Source of the DNA: an uncultured Oscillospiraceae bacterium
GTDB lineage: Bacteria > Bacillota_A > Clostridia > Oscillospirales > Oscillospiraceae
DNA length: 12,727 bases
Assembly (NCBI GenBank): GCA_944386965.1
Contig: CALXDE010000083.1
Coordinates: 1 to 12,727, forward strand
Reading direction: 5' to 3'
Positions 1-5,136 of this stretch are shown here, piece by piece (positions within the stretch are counted from its first letter, which is position 1; each line of letters opens with the position of its first letter). Below the pieces are notes generated by a model. That model had not been told where the DNA came from, did not search any database, and worked only from the letters and a program-made list of their open reading frames with translations. The translations under genes were made by a program, and so were the position numbers.

Positions 1-1
1 G

Positions 2-340
2 GGGAGCGGCAGGGTCATCGGCTCCGCCGGCTTTACCGGCGCGGCCCGGGGCGCCTTCGGCCCCTCCGACGAGATCGGCTATGCCCTGCACCCGGACTGG
101 TGGGGCCAGGGCATCATGACGGAGGTGGCGCGGGAGCTACTGCGCTTCGGGTTTCAGGACCGGGGGCTGGAGGCCGTTTGGGCCAGCCACTATGTGGAGA
201 ATCCCGCCTCAGGGCGGGTCATTGAGAAATGCGGCTTCTCCTTTGTCTGGGAGGAGACGCTGCGGGATCACACCGGGGAACACCGGACAAGATTCTATGT
301 CCTGCTGCGCCGGCAGTGGAGAGGAGAGAACCATGGGTGA
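2..340 (+). CDS. GNAT-family N-acetyltransferase, 3' part only
   Basis: The frame is open from base 2 to the TGA at 338-340, and the gene begins left of the window. The visible C-terminal part, about 112 residues, has the GNAT acetyl-CoA binding signature: EIGYALHPDWWGQGIMTE matches the family's xxxYxLxPxxxGxGxxTE core (R/Q-x-x-G-x-G/A loop), followed by an amphipathic helix and the typical ending NPASGRVIEKCGFSFVWEE, which matches the RimJ/RimL pattern N..S.rv.eK.GF. The family transfers acetyl from acetyl-CoA to an amine, often a protein N-terminus or a small molecule. The substrate cannot be read from sequence. Its last 8 bases overlap the start of the next gene, so the two are probably translated in a coupled way. 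The fold assignment is firm; the substrate is unknown. Confidence 0.88.
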   Translation, partial: GSGRVIGSAGFTGAARGAFGPSDEIGYALHPDWWGQGIMTEVARELLRFGFQDRGLEAVWASHYVENPASGRVIEKCGFSFVWEETLRDHTGEHRTRFYVLLRRQWRGENHG

Positions 341-974
341 AGAATACCTGATCCCCTTTCAGGAGGACGAGGCGGAATATGTGGAGAAGCGCTCCCGCTT
401 CATCGGCCACATCTGGCGGGTGGACAGCGAGGAGGCGGCCCGCGCCTGCATCGAGGCCACCCGGAAGCGGCATCACGACGCCCGGCACCACTGCTGGTGC
501 TACCGCCTCCGGCAGGGGAAGGTCCTGCGCTACAGCGATGACGGGGAACCCCAGGGCACGGCGGGGCAGCCCATGCTCAACGTGTTTGAGCGGGAGGATG
601 TGTGGGATGTGTGCTGCGTGGTAACCCGGTACTTTGGGGGTATCCTTCTGGGAGCCGGGGGCCTGACCCGGGCCTATGGCGGCACGGCCAAGCTGGCCCT
701 CAATGCCGCCGGCGTCAGCCGGATGCGCCTGTGGGCCACCATGGCGGTTCCCTGCACCTACCCCCTCTATGAGCGGATGAAGCTGCTCCTGGAGGGCTGC
801 GGCGCCATCATTGAGGACACGGAGTACGGGGCGGATATCCTGCTGACCGTGACGCTCCCCGCCCAGCGGCGGGAGGAGCTGTGCGCCCAGGTGGCGGACC
901 TCTCCGCCGGCGGGCTGGAGCCGCTGCTGGTGGAGGAGGGCTTTCGTCCCGGACCCCGGGAGGAAGCAAACTAG
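333..974 (+). CDS. yigZ: YigZ/IMPACT-family protein (UPF0029 plus DUF1949)
   Basis: This 213-residue protein has the usual length for bacterial YigZ (YvyE in Bacillus). The N-terminal IMPACT/UPF0029 domain (about residues 15-125) shows the signature HHDARHHCWCY near residues 47-57, then DDGEPQGTAGQPML near 69-82 and VVTRYFGGILLGAGGLTRAYG in the second half. The C-terminal part (about 140-205) fits the small DUF1949 ferredoxin-like domain. Eukaryotic IMPACT regulates the kinase GCN2; the bacterial role is not established, and a link to translation or nucleic acid binding has been suggested from structure. I chose the ATG at 333 because GAGGAGAG lies 5 bases upstream and the homologous region starts there; an upstream extension to 192 merely runs through the acetyltransferase gene. 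It overlaps that gene by 8 bases. Confidence 0.93.
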   Translation: MGEEYLIPFQEDEAEYVEKRSRFIGHIWRVDSEEAARACIEATRKRHHDARHHCWCYRLRQGKVLRYSDDGEPQGTAGQPMLNVFEREDVWDVCCVVTRYFGGILLGAGGLTRAYGGTAKLALNAAGVSRMRLWATMAVPCTYPLYERMKLLLEGCGAIIEDTEYGADILLTVTLPAQRREELCAQVADLSAGGLEPLLVEEGFRPGPREEAN

Positions 975-1047
975 CAAAATCTGCCAAAGGGTGCCGGCGC
1001 GCATAGAATACCCGGAAGCTCCGCAGACTATCTCCGAGGTGATAGAG

Positions 1048-1476
1048 ATGGAGCAGGGCAACGCATTGCTGCAATTTGTCCACAAGAACGCGGAGATGGG
1101 CCGGGGCGCCATTCCCCAGGTGCTGGAGGTGGTGGAGGAACCGCGGCTGCGGGGCGCGCTGAAACAGCAGCTGGGGGAATATGAGGCCATTGCCGGCCGG
1201 GCGGAGCGCCTGATGCACCAGCGGGGCGTCACCCCCAGTGAGAGCGGGGAGATGCGGGAGTTCATGAGCGGCGTGATGATCCGGGCCAAGACCCTGACGG
1301 ACCGCAGCCCCAGTCATATCGCGGAAATGATGATCCAGGGCAGCACCATGGGGACCATTCAGATGACCCGCCGCCTGCACAATTGCGAGGCTGCCGACGG
1401 CGAGGCGCTGCTGCTGGCCCATAAGCTGCTGCGGACCGAGGAGAACAACATTGAACAGATGAAGGAGTTCCTCTGA
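1048..1476 (+). CDS. small all-helical protein, ferritin-like character, function unknown
   Basis: A 142-residue protein, apparently all alpha-helical, without signal peptide or membrane segment. The helical blocks fall at about residues 3-30, 32-58, 66-85, 88-108 and 112-142. Recurrent acidic/polar positions (NAEMGRGAI, QLGEYEAIAGRAERLM, TEENNIEQMKEFL) give it the look of a ferritin-like or four-helix-bundle protein of the kind often annotated as hypothetical in Clostridia. I do not see a clear pair of ExxH iron-binding motifs, so a di-iron centre is not claimed. I chose the ATG at 1048 over the earlier in-frame GTG at 991 because GAGGTGAT lies at 1035-1042 directly upstream, while 991 has no ribosome binding site. 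It follows yigZ by 73 bases. No terminator is visible after it, only an A-rich tract at 1484-1510. Confidence 0.8.
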   Translation: MEQGNALLQFVHKNAEMGRGAIPQVLEVVEEPRLRGALKQQLGEYEAIAGRAERLMHQRGVTPSESGEMREFMSGVMIRAKTLTDRSPSHIAEMMIQGSTMGTIQMTRRLHNCEAADGEALLLAHKLLRTEENNIEQMKEFL

Positions 1477-1514
1477 GGGCGGCAAAAAAATTGAAAAAAA
1501 TTTGAAATTAGATC

Positions 1515-1543
1515 TTGCTTTTTCCGGCTGAGTGTGCTATCAT
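1515..1543 (+). promoter_or_regulatory. promoter of tRNA-Arg
   Basis: TTGCTT at 1515-1520 is followed after 17 bases by TATCAT at 1538-1543, with an upstream TGC (1535-1537) that makes an extended -10 box. Transcription would start near 1550, about 18 bases before the mature tRNA. The spacing is ideal for the housekeeping sigma factor and there is an A/T-rich tract (1484-1513) just upstream that could act as an UP element. Confidence 0.7.
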
Positions 1544-1567
1544 AATTAAGCTGTCTGATGAGGACAT

Positions 1568-1644
1568 GCGCCGTTAGCTCAGCTGGATAGAGCGTCTGGC
1601 TACGGACCAGAAGGCCGGGGGTTCGAATCCCTCACGGCGTACCA
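1568..1644 (+). tRNA. tRNA-Arg, anticodon ACG
   Basis: A complete cloverleaf can be drawn: acceptor stem 1568-1574 with 1634-1640 (a terminal G-U, otherwise Watson-Crick), D arm 1577-1593, anticodon stem 1595-1599 with 1607-1611 and loop 1600-1606 holding ACG at 1602-1604, a five-base variable region, and T arm 1617-1633 with TTCGAAT in the loop. The CCA end is encoded at 1642-1644. The A of ACG is normally deaminated to inosine so that CGU, CGC and CGA codons are read. No intron and no integrated element at the 3' end are visible. Confidence 0.97.
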
Positions 1645-1681
1645 CGTCGGAGCAAAGTACGCTTTGCTCCGACGTCTTTTT
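1644..1681 (+). terminator. intrinsic terminator of tRNA-Arg
   Basis: A perfect 14-bp stem (1644-1657 with 1662-1675) closes a TACG loop of the UNCG type and is followed by C and five T residues. The first stem base is the last base of the encoded CCA, so the hairpin abuts the mature tRNA end. The UNCG loop is present only in the + strand RNA, which supports that orientation. Confidence 0.9.
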
Positions 1682-1704
1682 ATGCCTGTGGCAAAAAAGA
1701 CGTC
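1671..1704. repeat. inverted repeat that reuses the terminator's right arm
   Basis: GACGTCTTTTT at 1671-1681 is exactly complementary to AAAAAGACGTC at 1694-1704, giving an 11-bp stem, with GCC/GGC (1684-1686, 1690-1692) able to pair inside. The left half is the 3' arm and T tract of the tRNA terminator, so this structure and the terminator stem exclude each other. Its use is unknown; it could simply make termination work for both strands. Confidence 0.6.
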
Positions 1705-1731
1705 ATCCGCCCGCTCCCTTGCTCCTCCTTT

Positions 1732-1787
1732 CCAACTGCGACCCACTTTGTTGGGCTCGCAGTTGGTGTGCCGCCGCTTCGCGGCGG
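1732..1787. other. two adjacent hairpins
   Basis: The first hairpin pairs CCAACTGCGA (1732-1741) with TCGCAGTTGG (1757-1766) over 10 bp, and extends by CCCA/TGGG (1742-1745, 1752-1755) past a bulged C. The second pairs CCGCCGC (1771-1777) with GCGGCGG (1781-1787) around a three-base loop. Neither has a T tract, so these are not classical terminators. Confidence 0.65.
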
Positions 1788-1803
1788 TATTGGCTGCCTT
1801 TGA

Positions 1804-1832
1804 AAAATATCGATTTTAACCGTTCCTTCCAA
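1804..1832 (+). repeat. 29-nt repeat, copy 1
   Basis: AAAATATCGATTTTAACCG (1804-1822) followed by TT and CCTTCCAA. It matches 2015-2043 at 27 of 29 positions, differing only at the two bases after AACCG. The core AAAATATCGATTTT is a near-palindrome around ATCGAT. In both copies a GNRA-capped terminator hairpin begins within about 5 bases downstream. Confidence 0.8.
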
Positions 1833-1870
1833 AAAGAAAAGGACATCCGAGAGGATGTCCTTTTCCTTTT
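1831..1870 (+). terminator. terminator after repeat copy 1, probably bidirectional
   Basis: AAAAGGACATCC (1837-1848) pairs perfectly with GGATGTCCTTTT (1853-1864) around a GAGA loop; G1836-C1865 and four outer A-T pairs extend the stem past one mismatch. The right side reads TTTTCCTTTT and the left side is A-rich, so both strands would show a hairpin plus U tract. GAGA is a GNRA tetraloop only in the + strand RNA. Confidence 0.8.
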
Positions 1871-1896
1871 GGATTCCGTGGGAAATCAAAATGCTC

Positions 1897-1979
1897 GGCG
1901 GAAATGAATTCCGCCTCCGCCAAGGTTTTGCCTTTGGCAAAACGCTTGTACGGCGCAAAAGCGCCGTGGCCAGAAGGCC
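1897..1979. other. cluster of four short perfect hairpins
   Basis: In order: GGCGGAA (1897-1903) with TTCCGCC (1909-1915); GTTTTGCC (1925-1932) with GGCAAAAC (1936-1943); ACGGCGC (1950-1956) with GCGCCGT (1961-1967); GGCC (1968-1971) with GGCC (1976-1979). All have loops of 3-5 bases and no mismatch. Four perfect hairpins within 83 bases suggest a structured RNA or a recombined set of palindromic units. Confidence 0.65.
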
Positions 1980-2014
1980 GGTAGGATGAATCTCCTGGAG
2001 TTTTTTGAATCTCG

Positions 2015-2043
2015 AAAATATCGATTTTAACCGGCCCTTCCAA
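2015..2043 (+). repeat. 29-nt repeat, copy 2
   Basis: AAAATATCGATTTTAACCG (2015-2033), then GC and CCTTCCAA. It is 27/29 identical to 1804-1832, in the same orientation, 211 bases apart, and again stands directly before a terminator hairpin. Confidence 0.8.
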
Positions 2044-2047
2044 GAAA

Positions 2048-2087
2048 CCCGCTGATTTCGTGAGAAATCGGCGGGCTTTTTGTTTTT
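2048..2087 (+). terminator. terminator after repeat copy 2
   Basis: CCCGCTGATTTC (2048-2059) pairs with GAAATCGGCGGG (2064-2075), 12 bp with one G-T wobble, around a GTGA (GNRA) loop, followed by CTTTTTGTTTTT. The long T tract and the GNRA loop favour the + strand. On the minus strand the stem is followed by TTTCTT, so it could also weakly stop rlmH transcription. Confidence 0.82.
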
Positions 2088-2132
2088 CGGCAGGCAACCA
2101 GAAAAACATGCTTCCGGATTCTTTTCTGAGTT

Positions 2133-2199
2133 GAACACGGATTTCGTGTTCGGCGGACAGAAGGCAGGGACTGCCCTTGGGGGCCTCGCCTTTTGTCCG
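2133..2199. other. two hairpins downstream of rlmH
   Basis: GAACACG (2133-2139) pairs with CGTGTTC (2145-2151). Next to it CGGACAGAAGGC (2154-2165) pairs with GCCTTTTGTCCG (2188-2199), 12 bp with one wobble pair, and encloses a small AGGG/CCCT hairpin (2166-2177). There is no T tract on either side. The elements lie about 30-95 bases past the rlmH stop and may protect the 3' end of its mRNA. Confidence 0.55.
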
Positions 2200-2227
2200 G
2201 GGGCTGCCCCATTTGGAGACGCTGGCG

Positions 2228-2707
2228 TCACTTGTGATAGCACCCGCCGGCATTGATCTGAAATCCCCGATAGATCTGCTCCAGCAGCATCACCCGGGCC
2301 AGATGGTGCGGAAAGGTCATGGGGGACATGGAGAGGCGGAATTGTGCCGCGGCCTTGACAGAGGGGTGCAGTCCATAAGAGCTGCCGATGAGGAAGGTGA
2401 GGCTCCTTCCCGTCCGGCCGCTCTCCGCCATGAGGCGGGCCAGCTCCTCACTGGAGCGCATCTGGCCCTCCACACACAGGGCCACCACGTCGGAGGAGGG
2501 CGGAATTCTGGTAAGAATGGCATCCGCCTCCCGGCGCAGCGCCTGTTCCACCTGGGCGGGGGAGGGACGCTCCGGCAGGCGGACCTCCGGCAGTTCCACG
2601 ATTTCCGGCCGGCAAAAGCGCCCCAGGCGTTTGACATATTCCGCCGCCGCGTCTATGTAAAACCGCTCTTTCAGCTTTCCTACGCAGATTACAAGGATTC
2701 GCTGCAT
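2228..2707 (-). CDS. rlmH: 23S rRNA (pseudouridine1915-N3)-methyltransferase RlmH
   Basis: RlmH (YbeA/YydA) is a small SPOUT-class enzyme that uses S-adenosylmethionine to methylate pseudouridine 1915 in helix 69 of 23S rRNA on the assembled 70S ribosome. The 159-residue length is exactly the family's. Visible marks are the N-terminal MQRILVICVGKLKERF, the ALCVEGQMRSSEELA segment, FLIGSSYGL in place of the SAM-knot consensus F.IGG..G, and the C-terminal stretch LSMSPMTFPHHLARVMLLEQIYRGF followed by the YHK end. The IGS for IGG change and GGCYHK for the common G.PYHK are mild deviations. The ATG at 2707 lies inside the walJ gene, a 19-base overlap, so translation is probably coupled. A 12-base palindrome (2218-2229) covers the stop codon. 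walJ-rlmH linkage to walRK is also seen in Bacillus subtilis. Confidence 0.95.
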   Translation of the reverse strand: MQRILVICVGKLKERFYIDAAAEYVKRLGRFCRPEIVELPEVRLPERPSPAQVEQALRREADAILTRIPPSSDVVALCVEGQMRSSEELARLMAESGRTGRSLTFLIGSSYGLHPSVKAAAQFRLSMSPMTFPHHLARVMLLEQIYRGFQINAGGCYHK

Positions 2708-3489
2708 GGACGCACCTCCACTGTATAACGCTGGCTGCAGATGTCCCGGGGCGCCACTGACAGCCGCCCCTGCCAGTCCACGGCCTCCAGCGCCCGCCCT
2801 ACCGTGTTCAGGGCCATCTGGGGCGTATTGTTCTCCTGGCTCAGGTGGGCCAGAACGATCTCTCCGGTACCTGCCCTGGCGGAGGCGGCGGCGAACCGGG
2901 CGGCCAGATCGTTGCTCAGATGGCCCAGATCCCCCAGCACCCGCTGCTTCAGGGCATAGGGGTAGGGACCGGCGCGCAGGGCCTCCACATCGTGGTTGCT
3001 CTCCAGCACCAGCAGGTCCACCCCCAGCAGGAGCTGGGCGGATATCGGCAGGATGCCCGTGTCTGTCAGCAGGCCGAAGGAGCAGCCGGCGCTGTCGATG
3101 CGGTAGCCGGTGCTGCCCCGGCAGTCGTGGCTGGTGGGAACGGAGACGATACGGCAGTCCCCGATCCGAAATTGAGTGCCCAGCGGGAAGGGACACAGCA
3201 GCCGTTCCACTCCCGGAAGTTGGGCGCGCAGCAGCCGCCCCGTCTCCTCGCTGCAGTGGATGGGGACAGCATGCTTTTTGATCAGGGTGGCGAGGCCGGC
3301 GATGTGGTCGGTGTGGGCGTGGGTGACGAGGATGCCGTCCAGGTCATCCAACCCCAGACCCAGACCGCCCAGGGCGCGGCGGATGCGCATACAGCTGATG
3401 CCGGCGTCCAGGAGCAGGCGGGTGGAGTCCGTGAGGAGCAGGGCCGCGTTGCCGGAGGAAGAACTTGCCAGGGTATAAAATTGCATCAT
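2689..3489 (-). CDS. walJ: WalJ (YycJ) metallo-beta-lactamase-fold hydrolase
   Basis: A 266-residue cytoplasmic metallo-beta-lactamase-fold protein of the YycJ type. It has the N-terminal FYTLASSSSGNA, LLLDAGISCMRI, the zinc motif THAHTDH (H57, H59, D61, H62), a further TSHD histidine, the LLTDTG aspartate, and the family-specific ESNHD and GHLSN motifs. YycJ proteins are predicted exonuclease-like phosphodiesterases and have been linked to coordination of cell division with DNA replication and to mismatch repair; the exact substrate is unsettled. The ATG at 3489 was taken because GGAGAG (3502-3497 on this strand) precedes it by 7 bases; a second ATG follows at once (3486). A terminator-like hairpin stands directly before this ribosome binding site, after murA. 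No own promoter is obvious, so expression may depend on read-through. Confidence 0.93.
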   Translation of the reverse strand: MMQFYTLASSSSGNAALLLTDSTRLLLDAGISCMRIRRALGGLGLGLDDLDGILVTHAHTDHIAGLATLIKKHAVPIHCSEETGRLLRAQLPGVERLLCPFPLGTQFRIGDCRIVSVPTSHDCRGSTGYRIDSAGCSFGLLTDTGILPISAQLLLGVDLLVLESNHDVEALRAGPYPYALKQRVLGDLGHLSNDLAARFAAASARAGTGEIVLAHLSQENNTPQMALNTVGRALEAVDWQGRLSVAPRDICSQRYTVEVRPCSESL

Positions 3490-3505
3490 GGGTGATCTCT
3501 CCAAG

Positions 3506-3533
3506 AAAAAACAGGGTATCACCTACCCTGTTT
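3506..3533 (-). terminator. terminator of murA / possible attenuator of walJ
   Basis: On the minus strand a perfect 10-bp stem (3533-3524 with 3518-3509) with a five-base loop GGTGA is followed by TTTTTTCTT. It lies 37 bases beyond the murA stop and only a few bases before the walJ ribosome binding site. The loop plus the next base (GGTGAT) is complementary to ATCACC between that site and the walJ start codon. Confidence 0.82.
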
Positions 3534-3570
3534 CCTCATCTTTTCTGTTTTTTTGCTTTTTCCGGGCCGG

Positions 3571-4869
3571 TCAGCCCACGCTGAGGACTTCATCTTCCTC
3601 CTGGACCTCCACGGCGGAGATATTTCCGCCCAGTTTGCGGAACTTCTCGATCACATCCTCGTATCCCCGCTCGATATACTGCACCCCGGTGATCTCGCTG
3701 GTCCCCTGGGCCGCCAGAGCGGCGATGACCATAGCCGCGCCGGCCCGCAGGTCGCAGGCCTGGATCTGGGCGCCGGTCAGATGGTGGACCCCCTCGATAA
3801 TGGCCAGGTTCCCGTCCACCTGGATCTGGGCGCCCATGCGCTTGAACTCGTCGGTATAGCGGAAACGGCTGGACCACACGCTCTCGGTGATGATGCTGGT
3901 TCCCTGGGCCAGACAGAGCACCGCCGCCACCTGGGGCTGCATATCCGTGGGGAAGCCGGGATAGGGCATGGTCTTGATATTGGCTTTGATCAGGGGACCG
4001 ATGCGCCGGACCAGAAGACTGTCGTCGATCTCCTCCACCTCCACGCCCATCTCCAGAAGCTTGGCGGTGATGCAGTCCATATGCTTGGGGATGATGTTGC
4101 AGACCTTGATCTGACCGCCGCAGGCGGCCACAGCCGCCATATAGGTGCCGGCCTCGATCTGGTCGGGAATGATGGAGTAGGTGCCGCCGTGGAGCTCCTT
4201 CACGCCGCGGATCTTGATCACGTCGGTGCCGGCGCCCTTGATATCGGCGCCCATGGAGTTGAGAAAGTTGGCCACATCCACAATGTGGGGCTCCTTGGCC
4301 ACGTTTTCCACCACCGTGAGCCCCTCGGCCAGGGTGGCCGCCAGCATGATATTGATGGTGGCGCCCACGGAAACCTTGTCCAGGAAGATGTTGGCGCCGG
4401 TAAGGCGCCCGCCGTAGGGGGCCCGGGCGTCGATAAAGCCGCTCTGGACCTCCACCTCGGCGCCCAGCGCCTTGAACCCCTTGAGATGCTGGTCAATCGG
4501 GCGGGTGCCGCCAAAGTCGCAGCCGCCGGGCAGGGCCACGTCCGCCAGGCCGAACCGGCCCAGCAGGGAGCCGATCAGGTAATAGGAGGCCCGGCAGCGG
4601 CGGGCAGCGTCATAGGGCACCCGGGCGTTGCGCACGTGGGTGCAGTCGATCTCCACGGTGTTGGGGTTGATGCCGCGCACACCGGCCCCCAGATCCTGGA
4701 GGATGGAGAGCAGCAGGGACACATCGCTGATGCGGGGGATATTTTCAATGCGGCAGACGCCGTTTACCATGAGCGCGGCGGGAATAATGGCCACGGCGGC
4801 ATTTTTGGCGCCGCTGATATGGACCTCGCCAAAGAGAGGATTTCCACCCTCCACAATATACTTCTTCAC
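3571..4869 (-). CDS. murA: UDP-N-acetylglucosamine 1-carboxyvinyltransferase MurA
   Basis: MurA transfers enolpyruvate from phosphoenolpyruvate to UDP-GlcNAc in the cytoplasm, the first committed step of peptidoglycan synthesis and the target of fosfomycin. The 432 residues span the double-domain EPSP-synthase-like fold. K22 sits in SGAKNAA; the loop cysteine is C117 in LPGGCDFGGTRPIDQH, so the enzyme should be fosfomycin-sensitive; D309 lies in PGFPTDMQ and R401 in ERGYED. The protein ends in an acidic tail. I chose the GTG at 4869 (VKKYIVEGG), because AAGGAG lies 10 bases upstream and numbering of K22 then matches the family; the longer TTG start runs through the ribosome binding site. It has its own promoter near 5028-5055 and a terminator at 3506-3533. 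Firmicutes often carry two murA paralogues; which one this is cannot be told here. Confidence 0.97.
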   Translation of the reverse strand: MKKYIVEGGNPLFGEVHISGAKNAAVAIIPAALMVNGVCRIENIPRISDVSLLLSILQDLGAGVRGINPNTVEIDCTHVRNARVPYDAARRCRASYYLIGSLLGRFGLADVALPGGCDFGGTRPIDQHLKGFKALGAEVEVQSGFIDARAPYGGRLTGANIFLDKVSVGATINIMLAATLAEGLTVVENVAKEPHIVDVANFLNSMGADIKGAGTDVIKIRGVKELHGGTYSIIPDQIEAGTYMAAVAACGGQIKVCNIIPKHMDCITAKLLEMGVEVEEIDDSLLVRRIGPLIKANIKTMPYPGFPTDMQPQVAAVLCLAQGTSIITESVWSSRFRYTDEFKRMGAQIQVDGNLAIIEGVHHLTGAQIQACDLRAGAAMVIAALAAQGTSEITGVQYIERGYEDVIEKFRKLGGNISAVEVQEEDEVLSVG

Positions 4870-5021
4870 AAGAACACAACTCCTTAATATCGTCAAACAC
4901 CGGCCATCTCATTTTGTCCGATGTAAACCGCTTCATACGGCCCGGCGCAAAAAACTTCGCCCGGGCGATCCGCCCGCCGCCGCTCCCGGCGGATGCGGCG
5001 ACATAACGCGGATGAGGCACC
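4870..5021 (-). promoter_or_regulatory. structured 5' leader of murA
   Basis: The predicted murA transcript begins near 5021, leaving about 150 untranslated bases. On the minus strand two GC-rich hairpins follow each other: CCGCCG/CGGCGG (4992-4987 with 4982-4977, 4-base loop) and CGGGCG/CGCCCG (4976-4971 with 4967-4962, 3-base loop); seven bases later comes a run of six T residues (4954-4949). This looks like a weak terminator or attenuator inside the leader. It matches no riboswitch class that I recognise. Confidence 0.45.
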
Positions 5022-5027
5022 ATAAGT

Positions 5028-5055
5028 AGTATACCAAAAAACCAGGTAAAATCAA
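5028..5055 (-). promoter_or_regulatory. promoter of murA
   Basis: On the minus strand TTGATT (5055-5050), a 16-base spacer ending in TGG, and TATACT (5033-5028) form a promoter with an extended -10 box. It lies in an A/T-rich segment between the yycI terminator and the murA leader, which fits an independent transcription unit. Confidence 0.68.
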
Positions 5056-5095
5056 TAATAAATTCCAAAAAAATCAACCAGACAGAAAAGTGGAC

Positions 5096-5136
5096 AAAAA
5101 GACATCATCCGCGGCCGGTTAGGCGCGGATGATGTC
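5096..5136 (-). terminator. terminator of the walRK-yycHI unit, overlapping the yycI stop
   Basis: On the minus strand GACATCATCCGCG (5136-5124) pairs perfectly with CGCGGATGATGTC (5113-5101), 13 bp with a 10-base loop, followed by TTTTT (5100-5096). The yycI stop codon (5121-5119) is in the loop, so the 5' arm encodes the last residues of YycI. Confidence 0.92.

Larger units (their letters stand above)
1682..2227. other. gene-free convergent intergenic region, hairpin and repeat array
   Basis: I find no credible gene in these 546 bases: the open frames on the minus strand lack ribosome binding sites, run through the hairpins and resemble no protein family I know. The stretch instead holds at least nine perfect or near-perfect hairpins, two copies of a 29-nt repeat and two T-tailed terminators. 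It separates the rightward tRNA from the leftward rlmH. Base composition is more A/T-rich in patches than the surrounding genes. It may be a family of dispersed intergenic elements in this lineage; that is inference. Confidence 0.7.

Noticed and set aside
991..1047. Upstream GTG start extending the ferritin-like protein by 19 residues
   Set aside because: No Shine-Dalgarno sequence precedes 991, whereas GAGGTGAT stands right before the ATG at 1048.
1568..1704. tRNA-Arg as an integration site of a mobile element
   Set aside because: No direct repeat of the tRNA 3' end, no integrase and no phage-like gene is seen downstream before rlmH.
1694..1710. Similarity of AAAAAGACGTCATCCGC to 5096-5112 in the yycI terminator
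   Set aside because: A single 17-base match with one mismatch is about what chance allows in a window of this size, and the contexts differ.
1680..2253. Minus-strand open frames of up to 187 codons in the rlmH-tRNA interval
   Set aside because: They lack ribosome binding sites, cross several terminator hairpins and repeats, have no recognisable domain and translate the repeat motif twice. I judge them non-coding.
4870..5021. Known riboswitch or T-box in the murA leader
   Set aside because: No T-box sequence, specifier stem or conserved riboswitch core could be recognised; only simple hairpins are present.
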